Shown piece by piece: positions 48,501 through 61,442 of a DNA stretch of 64,000 nt (positions are counted from its first letter, which is position 1; each line of letters opens with the position of its first letter). The translations under genes were made by a program, and so were the position numbers. The stretch comes from Hexactinellida sp. DTS-2022 (taxonomy: Eukaryota > Porifera > Hexactinellida), in assembly GCA_028753945.1 (NCBI GenBank), contig JAPNXP010000006.1, positions 930,001 through 994,000 on the forward strand, written 5' to 3'. The notes under the pieces were generated by a model, which did not search any database, had not been told where the DNA came from, and worked only from the letters and a program-made list of their open reading frames with translations.

Positions 48501-49708
48501 AATCTAAAGATCAAAATCAGAAAGGTCTCTATTATTCAAATTTGGGTAGCTTGCCTTCAGATGATAGAAATTATGAACAAATGAAGGAAGATAAAGAGTA
48601 TATGGAAATAAATCGGTTTGAATTATATGAAACATATACATCAATGAGCGCAATCAAAGACGAAGAAATGAAATTCGTCTCAAAAGATATTCCTGTGAAG
48701 GATTTTCCAGCCACATACCAACAGTATGTTGCAAATGGAATGGGAAAGGATTCATTATTCTCAGTTGAATTTCGAGCATTAAACGTAGAATCAAGGGAAA
48801 ATGTTGAACCAGACAGTGATGAGGCTAAAAAAGAGCAAAATATTGGAAAAAATCCCATTAAAAACATACTTCCTTATGATGATAATAGAGTTGTATTGCA
48901 ATCTCCATATTTTAAATGTAACTACATCAATGCAAGTTGGCTTGAGAATAATCAATTCATAGCCAGCGTCCATCCAACAGGAGAAACATTACAAGATTTC
49001 CTACAGATGATCTACCAGACTGAAGCTAGTATGGTGATAATGCTAACTACGAGAAAGGAGAAAGCTAAGATTATTGGTGGAATTTCAACTCGTGTGTGTT
49101 ATTGGCCTAAAAAGGACGAATCTTTGAAATGTCATCCTTTTGAAGCCAGTTTAATCAGTTCTACTGAAACCAATGCATTTGTCAAACAAGAAATTTCAGT
49201 GAAGAACACTTTAGAAGGAAAAAATCACTCATTTACTCAGTGTATTTCTCCTATATGGAACGAAGATAGTACTGTAGTTGATTTGACGTGGATATTTGCT
49301 CTTTTGACTCGAATCATGAAACAGAAGCAGGACTCACCTAATATTCCCATCATAATCCACTGTACCGATGGTATCTCAAAGACTGGCATCATAATGACTG
49401 CATTGAACTCAATCAAAGAACTCAATGCTAGGAACTCAATTAACATTTTCAACGCAGTTAAGAATCTTCGGAGACAAAGAATGAACATGGTACCTACCTT
49501 GGTAAGTTAAACCAATAATCTTTTTCTTTGATTTGGGCTAAAAATATGCCTGTTTAGTACTTAATTTGTATGTCTAAGAAGCTAAGAAACAACGTATAAT
49601 TATCTTATCTATTTAATTATGCCTTACTTTATCGTGTTTTGTTTCCTCTAGGCTTGTTATTCAACCTGCTACTCCCTACTGAACGAATACTGTTTTATTC
49701 ACCTTTGA
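42530..49708 (+). pseudogene. Lectin-Ig receptor pseudophosphatase, copy 4 (1-nt deletion in CTLD2; no exon 11)
   Basis: Exons: 42530-42605, 42703-43116, 43179-43585, 43748-44050, 44112-44357, 44965-45249, 45309-45737, 45804-46214, 46280-46582, 46653-46907, 47090-47395, 47466-47750, 47805-49501, 49652-49708. Exon 3 is 407 nt instead of 408. One T is missing after 43339 (GAGATATT against GAGTATATT elsewhere), which shifts the frame and reaches a TAG about 30 bases later in CTLD2. All other exons are open, the transmembrane and PTP parts are intact, and exon 11 is lost as in copy 3. Either a very young pseudogene, an allele, or a sequencing error. Proximal promoter DNA is separated from the distal flank by the foldback element. 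Confidence 0.7.
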
Positions 49709-51631
49709 TCAGTAGTATTACCATAATTATGTACATATTATACGTATTTTGATATTATCTTTAACAATATGTGATGTGATTCCCCTTTATACTTGTACAT
49801 ACGTATATCAATAGTTTATTAGTGTGTTTAAATTATAATGTTAAATCTACCAATGTAGTGAAATCAATACTGGCCCGCTACGAATAATAATTATAATATC
49901 AAATTTGTTTATTTATTCACTCATTGAAAACAACTTATAAGATCCTTTGCAGCGTTGCCAGTTTCTTTCTATCACATTTCCTTTCATAGTTTTAAATAAA
50001 TATACTAGTTTGATTAACAACATGAAAAGTGATGAGTCAGCATTTATTCTCAGTAAGTTGTCGTTGATAAACACCAATCAATATTTTCTAATTATTGAAT
50101 TCACAAAATTGTAATAACATATTTTTGACGATGTCATCATCACTTCAAGGTGTCAAGACCCATTTGTAGTGGTGTTACGTGGCATAAGGGATGAATGATA
50201 AATTGGATTTTTGTTTCTAGCTTGCACCATCTCTGAGATAATTTACATTTATTTGATAAGCATACATATATTATCATAAGTATAATTAATTAATTAATTA
50301 ATTAAACAATTAGATTCACAATGAATTTAATTATGTCAAACAAATTCCTGTAATAATTTTAATCCATTGTATAGAAATACTACAAGTAAATAGAAATCTA
50401 TCAAGAAAAGCATAGTTGTTGCAGTGTATTAGAGATTTTCGGGTGTCCGCGTATAACGGTAGATCTCTAATACATGCAACATAAACGGTCTTGTGTTTTA
50501 ATAATATAGATAAATAAATAAGACAGCATTACGACTAACTAAATTAAACACTCAAATTAGTAACACTAAACATTGATTTAACGATTGACTCAATTTCACC
50601 TAGGAGCTAGTGTCTATCTCAATTTCAATAACCTAAATTTGGAAAAACTCGATAGTTTGACAATAATTACGCGCTAGAACTAACTTACTGGATTTATTGG
50701 AATACAAACTTCCGAAGGAATCAGGTCTGCTTATGATGAACAATTTTTAGTCAGCTTAATATTAATATTATTATGTCCTATAGGATATAGCCTCAATTTA
50801 ACTACGTACTTCATATTTGTATTAAATTTAATCAACATACTATTATGAACAAATATTTGGTCCCCTGAATGTTCTTAATAAAAGAAATTGACTGTCTTTC
50901 ACTCGATGAGGAAGGTTCAGTATATGAACTATAAACCTTAAGTATTTATGAACGGGAATGATTACATATTAAATCATTACTACTGTAAGTTACAATGCTA
51001 AGCTTCAGGTTAATTTAAATTCATGCAAATGAGCATTGAACCTATAATGGCGTAATTATTCTATACAGGAAGATTTATCATATGAGTACACAGAATATCA
51101 AATAACCCCTGCCATGGCCTACTTAATATACGGCTATATATGTCGCCGAGAAGGCCATAAAACAAAGAGGCCAGTTTCTAATTTTCAAAATGGAGAATTG
51201 ATCTTTATTCGAATAATTAGCTATGATAAAGCTGAAAAGTGTATTATAACTATATAGGAATATGGTATCCAGGTATACATAGCACCCTCCAGAATTGTGA
51301 TATGTCATCATCTGATGACGTTATGGTTATTTTGGTTTCGAATTATCTTGTTTTTCTAGCATACTTTTAACATAGTTAAACGCGTTATAAATGTTTAAAA
51401 TTGTAACATGGGTCTACCCAGAAGTAGTAGAATAAGATATATCGAAATTATAAATGGAATGTTGACACATTCCTCGGGTGCCATGGAAAATGTATATTTC
51501 CTAAAATGTGCCATAACTCAAAAACTATGAATGTTATCTAAACTAGACTGGTACTGATCTGTCCGGAATAGGTAACTTCCTATTCATCGATAATACATTT
51601 TATATGCCTAACTTCTATAATTTTTGAGATA
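46201..51631. repeat. Second unit of the 9,841-bp near-identical tandem duplication
   Basis: Counterpart of 36360-41790. It covers exons 9-15 of copy 4, the 3' flank and the left half of the next foldback element. Confidence 0.8.
51023..51030 (+). promoter_or_regulatory. Octamer-like ATGCAAAT, now distal to copy 5
   Basis: Displaced to about 1.63 kb from the copy 5 start codon by the foldback element. Confidence 0.35.
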
Positions 51632-52555
51632 GTGAGTCATTACATAATAATGAATTAAGGCCGTATAAAATAAATAACTTGTTTATCATCCCCGCCCGCC
51701 CCAATTTTTACTATCCGTCCGGATCTATTTTATTATTATCTTATGAACATAATCGTACAAAATATAAGCAATAAACTTGTGTAAAGTACATACTATGCAT
51801 AAATTTTTAATAAGTCCTATATTTTAGAGCATTACTTTAATTATTTGGGTATTGTCATGTTATTTTCTAATTAAATTAAATATTTATATTTAATTTTGGC
51901 ATAGAATGATGTTATTTGCATATTAATGGGAATAAAAAATAAAAATAAAATCGCGTCCGCCGTCCCAATTTTCTCGATAAATATGGATGATAAACAAGTA
52001 ATTTATTTTATGTGGCCTAAGCGTTAATTATCTCATTATCTCAAAAATTATAGAAGTTAGGCATATAAAATGTATTATCGATGAATAGGAAGTTACCTAT
52101 TCCGGACAGATCAGTACCAGTCTAGTTTAGATAACATTCATAGTTTTTGAGTTATGGCACATTTTAGGAAATATACATTTTCCATGGCACCCGAGGAATG
52201 TGTCAACATTCCATTTATAATTTCGATATATCTTATTCTACTACTTCTGGGTAGACCCATGTTACAATTTTAAACATTTATAACGCGTTTAACTATGTTA
52301 AAAGTATGCTAGAAAAACAAGATAATTCGAAACCAAAATAACCATAACGTCATCAGATGATGACATATCACAATTCTGGAGGGTGCTATGTATACCTGGA
52401 TACCATATTCCTATATAGTTATAATACACTTTTCAGCTTTATCATAGCTAATTATTCGAATAAAGATCAATTCTCCATTTTGAAAATTAGAAACTGGCCT
52501 CTTTGTTTTATGGCCTTCTCGGCGACATATATAGCCGTATATTAAGTAGGCCATG
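51113..52555. mobile_element. Foldback (long-TIR) element upstream of copy 5, longer form
   Basis: 1443 bp with the same inverted arms and the same CCCCTGC flanks (51106-51112 and 52556-52562) as the element before copy 4. It retains about 290 bp more of AT-rich core (about 51640-52020). The core encodes nothing I recognise. Confidence 0.88.
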
Positions 52556-52664
52556 CCCCTGCAAATTAATCTATGAAATTATAGTGGAGGAACTATTTAA
52601 TTGAGTATATAGATTTTTATGTTAATTATATATAGTTGGGCCAACTGTACTGTGACATCTAGCA

Positions 52665-55600
52665 ATGAAGAGTGTATGTGATAAATTGGTGGTATTTTTT
52701 ATAACAATCGTGTCAATGTCAGTTCTACAAATCAAAGCAGGTAATATTAATAGTAAATAGTAAACAAAAATTTAACACAGATTGCATGGATCAAAACTAA
52801 ACATTTTGATATTTACATGTTGTTATCTTTCCTGTAGCTCCAGTTCCTGACTTAGTTTTCAGAAATACTAATTATAAGTTCTTCTCTCATTCTCCATTAA
52901 TTAACTGGGCAACAGCTGAAACATATTGCTATGATTGGGGAGGTAATCTGGCTACAATTGAGTCATCAAAAGAAGATACAATGCTGAAGCTGTTGACCGA
53001 TACAGGGGATTTCTTTTCCTGTTGGATAGGGCTGAATGACATGGGTATTGAGGCAGGTACAGATGCTAGTGCATTTGTATGGGTAGATGGTAATAACAGT
53101 ACATATAGGAAATTAGGTATGTTTCCAAATAATACAAATGATAGTGAGTGTGTGACTTTCCGATATATGAAGGCTAATGGAATTATATCGAATGAATGGC
53201 AAAATCTGGCTTGTGATCAGCTAACCAATTGCAGCTATTGTTCAAAACCAGGTAACTATTGAATGAGATTTCGATAAGGAAAAAGTAATATTGATTCCAA
53301 CTATTATTTCTAGGTGACTCCAGAGGATGTGACCTGATCTATGGAGGATCTTGTTACAGAGCATTTGAAGTGAGTGATGGTATCAACTGGCTAGATGCTC
53401 AATCTAGCTGTGCTGTGTGGGGTGGTAACTTGACTAGTTTTGATTTTGTAAGAGATGTGGGCCTACTGTTTGAGTATATTCCTGACTCAGTGGGAGATTG
53501 CTGGATAGGATTGCATGATAGAGATGGAGACGGGACTTTCCAATGGGTTGATGGGACAGCATTGATTTATGAGAGATGGGATACAGGGGAACCAGGTGTA
53601 GCTACTACAAATAAATGTGTAGAAATGATCGCTACAAGTAGAAGGTGGAGAAGTATCAGCTGTGATGGAACAAAGAATAGCTTTTTGTGTGAAATAGGCT
53701 TAACCAACATAACTACCCCAGGTATGTGTAGATAGCATGTTTTCTCAATTATTTAAGCATATGGTATGGAATACAAAACCATTTAGTATCTATTAATTAA
53801 ATTTTCTCAGTGTATTATATAATAGCACTGATTACTATCTAATGGCATATAGAAATTGAATATAGAAATTGAATTGTAGTCATTATGTAATTTTGGACTT
53901 TGAGAAAAGGTGCATGTAGGTTACAGATTTGGAGAGTTAATAGATGGAGGTTTGAATTTCAGATTATTGACTGTACATTTTTTCTTATTCGACTCTACAA
54001 CGCTCGCATGCAAAGGAGATGTGAATTCAGGTGCAACTACATGGCAGTACTCTATTAACGCTGATATCTCATCAAGTGAAGTGCTAACTGCTGCCTATAT
54101 GAGTACACAGACTGGAGTGAGTTGGTTAGCAGTTGATAATACCAAGCAAGGATACTATCAGTGTCGCATCAGCAGTGCAAACAGATATACAGTAGGACTG
54201 TATAATAGTGAGAAGACAACAGGTCGGTAATTCACAAACTTTATAATCAATTTTTCATTACTCCTAATACATTTCCTTATCTAGTTGCTGTATCAGGAAG
54301 CACATACACCTATATAGTAGGGGTAGATAGAGAGGATGTACTACTGCTGTGTGACCCTATGGACAGTAGTGTTGTTCTGAGCACTATAACATGGACTGTT
54401 TTAGGTGGAAATTCCTTTACAAACCCTCTCAATATCTATGATGAGAGAAGTAATTTACCATTCGAATCTACTGAGATGAATTGCTTCACCGCAGCAGTTT
54501 TAGTGACAACTAGTATTATTAATGTGAAAGGTAACTTCTAACCCAGGTCAAACTAATTAAATACTTCGCGTTAACATATCCAAACTAAACTCACAGTTTT
54601 GTTAATAATTTTGTACCAATTTAGCAAATACTCAATGATGAGAACAAATTCTACATTGGGAAGTCTACAATATACGTATAATATGTTATAATCAAAGGGC
54701 TTACTCAATTTTCATCAGCCGCTGACATCATTTCAAAATACAACACGATTTTTTATGCCAAAGAAAATGGTCTTGCCTGCATCAAAAGTAACAAATTTGT
54801 TTAATTATTGACACATTGAAAACAGCTACAGTTGAACCGGTTTTTTTTAACTAATCGTTTTTTCAAAGTATCTATATATTCTAAATATGTAAGAATTTCC
54901 AATTTTGTTTTATTTTCAATCGGTTTATTCTAGCTATCGGATTTTTCTTACTATATTTCTATGGGAATAATTGGTTAGAAAAAACCGGTTTTATAGTGAA
55001 AACAAATTCAGTTGGTATTTTCTTATTTCATAAACAATCAGAACAACAAACAAACTGACACATAAAGAAGAGACAGACAACCATCAAACTAAGATGTTGT
55101 AGATATCATACATTCCATATTCTATTCTCTAGTACCAGAAATGACCATTCGATACGGATCTATTGTTGACAGTACCTTCTATTCAGTGAATCCAACAGTG
55201 AATATAATTAATCCACCCTTATCAACCAAAGACATTACTATATCAATCAATCTTGATGGGAAATGGAAGCTTCCTGACAACAGCTACATTACTAACACTG
55301 GACTGACAATTTCTGTATTCAGCTCACAAAATGAGGGACTGTACAAGTTTTATATTATTAACTGGGATGGGGAAGAGGAATGCGCTATGCAATTAATAAT
55401 TAACTCAGCAATTGTAGGTATGTATGATATAATGTAGTATCGATGATTTACTAATTGTTAAATAATAACAATATCTAGATGTTACTCCAGTGAGAGAGGT
55501 TACATTTGGAGATTCAACATATGGATACTTTACTACTACACGAAGAATTCATTGGTTAATCGCTCAACTAGGTTGTAATTACTGGCAAGGAAATCTAGCA

Positions 55601-58600
55601 ACAATAAATTCGAAACAAATAGACTCATTACTCTACTATCTGGTTACAGAGTCCTTTGCATGTTGGATAGGGCTGAATGACATAATAAATGAAGCTAATC
55701 ATAACGCTAGTGCATTTGTATGGGCAGATGGTAGTACTAGCACTTATAGACAGTTTGATACGGTAGCCAATCCTAGTGGTGAGCCTGATGATACAAATGG
55801 TGAAAGGGATTGTGTAGGATTCCGATATGACAATAATCTGGGTTCAGATGGATGGGATGATAGAATATGTGATTCCTATGTTTATTGTTACTTCTGTCAG
55901 AAGTCAGGTAAGTAGTCATGATAACATTATGAGATATCTAGCATAGGATTAATTTTAAGGCCGATCTTGGTGTAAATTTTGCACGATTCGGTTCACGATT
56001 CGGATCGGCCGCGGCCACCGCAGTGTTGAGTACACCAAAGCGACAACCTTAAAAAAACCCTGATCTAGCAATGTTGATATGTCTGATTCTCCAACAGGTG
56101 ACTCCAGAGGATGTGACCTGATCTACGGAGGATCTTGTTACAGAGCATTTGAAGTGAGTGTTGGTATCAACTGGCTAGATGCTCAATCTAGCTGTGCTGT
56201 GTGGGGTGGTTACCTGACTAGTATCGCTACAGAGAGAGAGAATAGCTTGTTGTACACTGCTATCTCTGATGCAGTGAGTAATTGCTGGATAGGATTGTAC
56301 GAGAGAGATGGAGATGGGACGTATCAATGGGTTGATGGGACAGTATCGAGTTACACTAACTGGACAGGAAGTGCTCCTACTGCTAACAATATAAATGATT
56401 GTATTCAAATGAACACTAATGGAGCTGGTAGTTGGATAGCTACAGACTGTGAGGGTACCAGCAATAGCTTTATTTGTAAAAAGCCTTCTACAAATACAGA
56501 CACAACAGGTCTGTTAACTTAAACATTGTTAATTTAATTTATAGAAACCTATAAATTTACATCACTCTACAGGTTATGTATTCGGAGAACTGACTAACGC
56601 AGGCCTGAATTTCCGCTCACTGACAGGGAATACATTCTTATTCGACTCTACAACACTCGCATACAAAGGAGATCTGAATTCAGGTGCAACTACATGGCAG
56701 TACTCTATTAACGCTGATCTATATTCAAGTGAAGTGCTAACTGCTACCTATATGAGTACAGAGACTGGAGTGAGTTGGTTAGCAGTTGATAATACCAAAC
56801 AAGGATACTATCAGTGTCGCATCAACAGTACAAACAGATATACAGTAGGACTGTATAATGGTGAGAAGACAACAGGTCAGTAATTCGGATAATTCTCGTC
56901 ATAATCTGGTTCATATTTTCATTATTCACTAAAATTCCAATTAGTTGCTGTATCAGAAATCACATACAACTACACTGTGGGAGTTGATGGAGAAGATATC
57001 CTGTTGATATGTGACCCTATGAACAGCAGCTATGATCTCGGTAGCTTGAGATGGCGCTTAATAGATGGAATGGTGTACGCCAATCCACTAAATGCCTCTG
57101 ATTTGAAGGAAATATTATTGCCTCAGTTGAGCACACAATTATCATGCATTTCTGAGGGAAACACAGATACTATTATTGCCATTAACATTATATTATATTG
57201 TAAGTTATAATGTTATAGTATACTTAATTAGATATAATATACAAAGATTTGTTACCAATGTGTTAAAAATACAAATTTCTCTCATTTAGTTCCAGAGATT
57301 ACAGTATCATACAATTCATTGACCAGTTTGAAATACAGTGCGCCCTACCCTGCAAATAATATACTCAATCTTAACATCTTAACACAAGACTTGTTGATTT
57401 CCGTAACTTCCCCAGGGAGATGGAAACTACCGGATAATACTTATGATACATCATTAATGCTGTATTTTGCATCATTGAGCAATGATACATTCGGACTATA
57501 CCAGTTCTATACTATCAATTGGAATGGTGTTGAAGTATGTTCTATACAAATCATATTATTACAAGGAGGTAAGTACAGGTATCCCTCTTTTTACGCGGTA
57601 GATGCGTTCCTTGAAAAGCCCGCGTAAAACGAAATCGCGTAAAAAAACGGTTCATTCTCATAGTAACACATATTAAACCAATAGATGCGTTTCCAAATAT
57701 TATAAACATCGAATAAAATTTTAAATACCTAGTGTTTAAACACTAAGAAATCCAACATCCGGACCTCTCAGATAGCCAAGGTTTCCGTGTGTATGTTAAT
57801 CCCATGGGAATTCCCATAGGATTTCCAATATCGTTTTGAATGGAATTATTTTTACCTATGGGAATCCTGATAGAAACCAACTTGTGAGAATACTTGGGAA
57901 TTCCCACAGAAAGGTAATTGTGTTGTGAAGTGAATTAAAATTCCCTTCACACCGCAACCCTACACCTTCGGGTACCTCCCACAACCGGGTATCTCTAGTG
58001 TGAATAGTGAAGCAAATATGTATTCATTTGACCAATAATATATTTGGATGAACTTACTATACCACAAATACATATCCCTAACTATCTACTATCTCTAAAT
58101 CATCATCTTTGTTTTTTTGGAAATGTAGAACCGCTTTGTTACCACTAAATCTTAAAAATTATCGAAAATATCCATAAAAAATAGAATTAATTGTATGAAA
58201 ATCATAGATAACCGCATAAAACGAGTTGAGGATCGCGTAAAAAAAGTTTTGGTCATAAAAAATTGTTCCGCGTAAAACGAAAACGCGTTAAAAAAAACCG
58301 CGTAAACGAGGTATTACTGTATATGATTAATTTACATTATAAATATACAGTGTTATGAAGTTATATTTCATACAGATTATACAAATGCACTTTCAATCTC
58401 AACATCAACATTGGGAACAGTCCAGAATGAATCAATAATAGTATTGAAGAACGAGATTATCACAGTATCATGCGGTATTTCTAACGCAACAGATAGAGTC
58501 CAATGGTATTACAGATCCTATTACGAAAGTGAGGTGATTGACAAAACCTCTCTATCAACATTCTCCGTACAGACTGGCATCAGTAGTCTAGAGGTCAGTT

Positions 58601-60964
58601 CAAATCAACCTGGCTACTACAGCTGTGTTATAAATGCAAACACTCTATACACAATCTCCATTGCAGACAGAGCAACATTAGGTAAGTGTATCTAATTTAC
58701 ATGTTAGAAGCTTCTAGCTTTTTCATTACAATGGATCCTATTCTTCTAGTTGAAATTACGAACTTTGACTCTCCATCCCAACAAGTTGACTACACAGCTG
58801 GCTCTACTAGCTCAATGCTCTACTACTCTCATGCTAACATTCCAGACAACTCATTACGTTGGACACCAGACACGGTAACAAATGGTATTGATGCACAATA
58901 CAGTATTGAGTATCCAAATCCAGTTCTGTTGAGTAGAATATTCTCTGATGTGGGAGCAGGTGTACACACATTTAGTTGTTTCTATAGAATGAGTCCTGTC
59001 ACTCTTGTTGGAAGTCTACAGCTTGTTATAAGAGGTATGTATTCCAAATTTATAAATATTGATACAAATTATTTGTTGGTATCTTTAGATACAGCAGAGA
59101 TAACAGTTAATTATGAGGGCTACAGCAATGCATTCAGTGATGCGCATAATCCAAACTTTCCATCTCCACAGCAAATAAATATCCTGATAGAAACATCCAA
59201 TGTAACGATTAGCTGCCACCTTACTGAATGTATTGGAATAGTAAAACTTGAAAAAACTGGGCAAGAAAAAGTAACTGAATCTCCCTTAATTATTCCACAA
59301 TTTACTTCAGAATCTGGTGGAGAATATTCGCTAATGAGACAAACAAGTTCTGGAAAAAACTACACCACAGCCCATCTAAGCATTAATGTGATAATTAATC
59401 CCTCGCAAGAATCTTCAAGTGCACTACTTATTTCTATCATATCAATAGTGCTCGTCGTCATATGTATAACAGTAATAATCGTCGTACTTGTTCCGATATG
59501 TATCAAATTTGTCAAAAAACGGCAAAAATTGAACTCAAGTCCGTTCAAAGGTAAAAATACAGATTCCGCTAAAAATGAATTCTCCCTCATCAAAAGAGGC
59601 CAACATAACAAACGCAAAAGATCTTCTCATTCCAGAATAGCAGGCAGTGATGCATACTCTGGTTATGCAAACCTAGAAGAAATACAATCTCCGACAAAGG
59701 AATACATTGATCTTCCTGTTAAAACCAGTGTGGGAGAGTACATGACTATCGATGAGACATCAATAGTACATATTGAACCTGAAACTAAAGATCAAAATCA
59801 GAAAGGTCTCTATTATTCAAATTTGGGTAGCTTGCCTTCAGATGATAGAAATTATGAACAAATGAAGGAAGATAAAGAGTATATGGAAATAAATCGGTTT
59901 GAATTATATGAAACATATACATCAATGAGCGCAATCAAAGACGAAGAAATGAAATTCGTTTCAAAAGATATTCCTGTGAAGGATTTTCCAGCCGCATACC
60001 AACAGTATGTTGCAAATGGAATGGGAAAGGAATCATTATTCTCAGTTGAATTTCGAGCATTAAACGTAGAATCAAGGGAAAATGTTGAACCAGACAGTGA
60101 TGAGGCTAAAAAAGAGCTAAATGTTGGAAAAAATCCCATGAAAAACATACTTCCTTATGATGCTAATAGAGTTGTATTGCAATCTCCATATTTTAAATGT
60201 AACTACATAAATGCAAGTTGGCTAGAGAATAATCAATTCATAGCCAGCCTCCATCCAACAGGAGAAACATTACAAGATTTCCTACAGATGATCTACCAGA
60301 CTGAAGCTAGTATGGTGATAATGCTAACTACGAGAAAGGAGAAAGCTAAGATTATTGGTGGAATTTCAACTCGTGTGTGTTATTGGCCTAAAAAGGAGGA
60401 ATCTTTGAAATGTCATCCTTTTGAAGCCAGTTTAATCAGTTCTACTGAAACCAATGCATTTGCCAAACAAGAAATTTCAGTGAAGAACACTTTAGAAGGA
60501 AAAAATCATTCATTTACCCAGTGTATTTCTCCTATATGGAACGAAGATAGTACTGTAGTTGATTTGACGTGGGTATTTGCTCTGTTGACTCGAATCATGA
60601 AACAGAAGCAGGACTCACCTAATATTCCCATCATAATCCATTGTACCGATGGTATCTCAAAGACTGGCATCATAATGACTGCATTGAACTCAATCAAAGA
60701 ACTCAATGCTAGGAACTCAATTAACATTTTCAACGCTGTTAAGAATCTTCGGAAACAAAGAATGAACATGGTACCTACCTTGGTAAGTGAAACCAACAAT
60801 ATTTTTCTTTGATTTGGGTACACATGTCAACTGTCATTCAGGCAAAAAACATGCGTGCTTAGTATTTAATTTGTATGCCTTACTTTATCCTGTTTTGTTT
60901 CCTCTAGGCTTGCTATTCAACCTGCTACTCCCTACTGAACGAATACTGTTTTATTCACCTTTGA
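52665..60964 (+). CDS. Lectin-Ig receptor pseudophosphatase, copy 5 (all 15 exons, intact)
   Basis: Exons: 52665-52740, 52838-53251, 53314-53721, 53920-54222, 54285-54530, 55133-55417, 55479-55907, 56098-56508, 56573-56875, 56945-57199, 57290-57568, 58376-58681, 58750-59034, 59089-60782, 60908-60964. About 1916 residues: signal peptide 1-25; CTLDs about 26-163, 164-299, 578-720, 721-857; Ig or Ig-like 300-577 and 858-1440; transmembrane about 1443-1475 ending KFVKKRQ; tyrosine motifs YANL, YIDL, YMTI, YSNL, YEQM, YMEI and YTSM about 1520-1615; PTP about 1628-1916. The PTP core keeps NILPYD, NYINASW and ML…YWP. Its WPD loop reads WNE and its P-loop HCTDGISKTG (near 60639), with lysine in place of the catalytic arginine. 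In Ig4 the first cysteine is tyrosine (LAYKGD). Likely the reference functional copy. Confidence 0.85.
55944..56062. repeat. 119-bp hAT-like MITE in intron 7, copy 5
   Basis: Same insertion and same ATCTAGCA duplication as at 35809-35927. Confidence 0.8.
57574..58321. mobile_element. Pogo/Tigger-like non-autonomous element in intron 11, copy 5
   Basis: Same insertion as in copies 1 and 2, with a few base differences (e.g. a missing A in CGCGTAAACGAGG), so it is an older copy than the copy 1/2 pair. Confidence 0.72.
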
Positions 60965-61265
60965 TCAGTAGTACATATTACCATAATTATGTACATATTA
61001 TACGTATATTGATATTATCTTTAACAATATGTGATGTGATTCCCCTTTATACTTGTACATACGTATATCAATAACTTAATAGTGTGTTTAAATTATAATT
61101 TTAAATCTACCAATGTGGTGATTTCAATACTGGCCCGCTACGAATAATAATTATAGTATCAAATTTGTTTAGTTATTCACTATTGAAAACAACATAATAA
61201 GATCCTTTGCAGCGTTGCCAGTTTCTTTCTATCACATTTCCTTTCATAGTTTTAAATAAATATAC

Positions 61266-61442
61266 TACAGTGGAACTTCCACAAATGGGGCCTGTGGAAA
61301 CGGGGATCCTCTGAAAATTGGGTAAAAAAATACAGCAAATTCCTAGACACATAAATGAACCTCCACAAACGGCGAATCGGCAGAAATGGGGAATCGGGGT
61401 GGCTAAGACCTTGCGTCCCTGGCACCCCGTTTGTGGACTGTA
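61266..61442. repeat. 177-bp pogo-like MITE in the 3' flank of copy 5
   Basis: Same element and same TA site as at 18599-18775. Confidence 0.85.

Larger units (their letters stand above)
49709..52664. other. Intergenic DNA between copies 4 and 5
   Basis: Nearly identical to the copy 3-4 spacer up to the middle of the foldback element, then the longer element core, its right arm and about 100 bases of proximal 5' flank. Confidence 0.6.
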
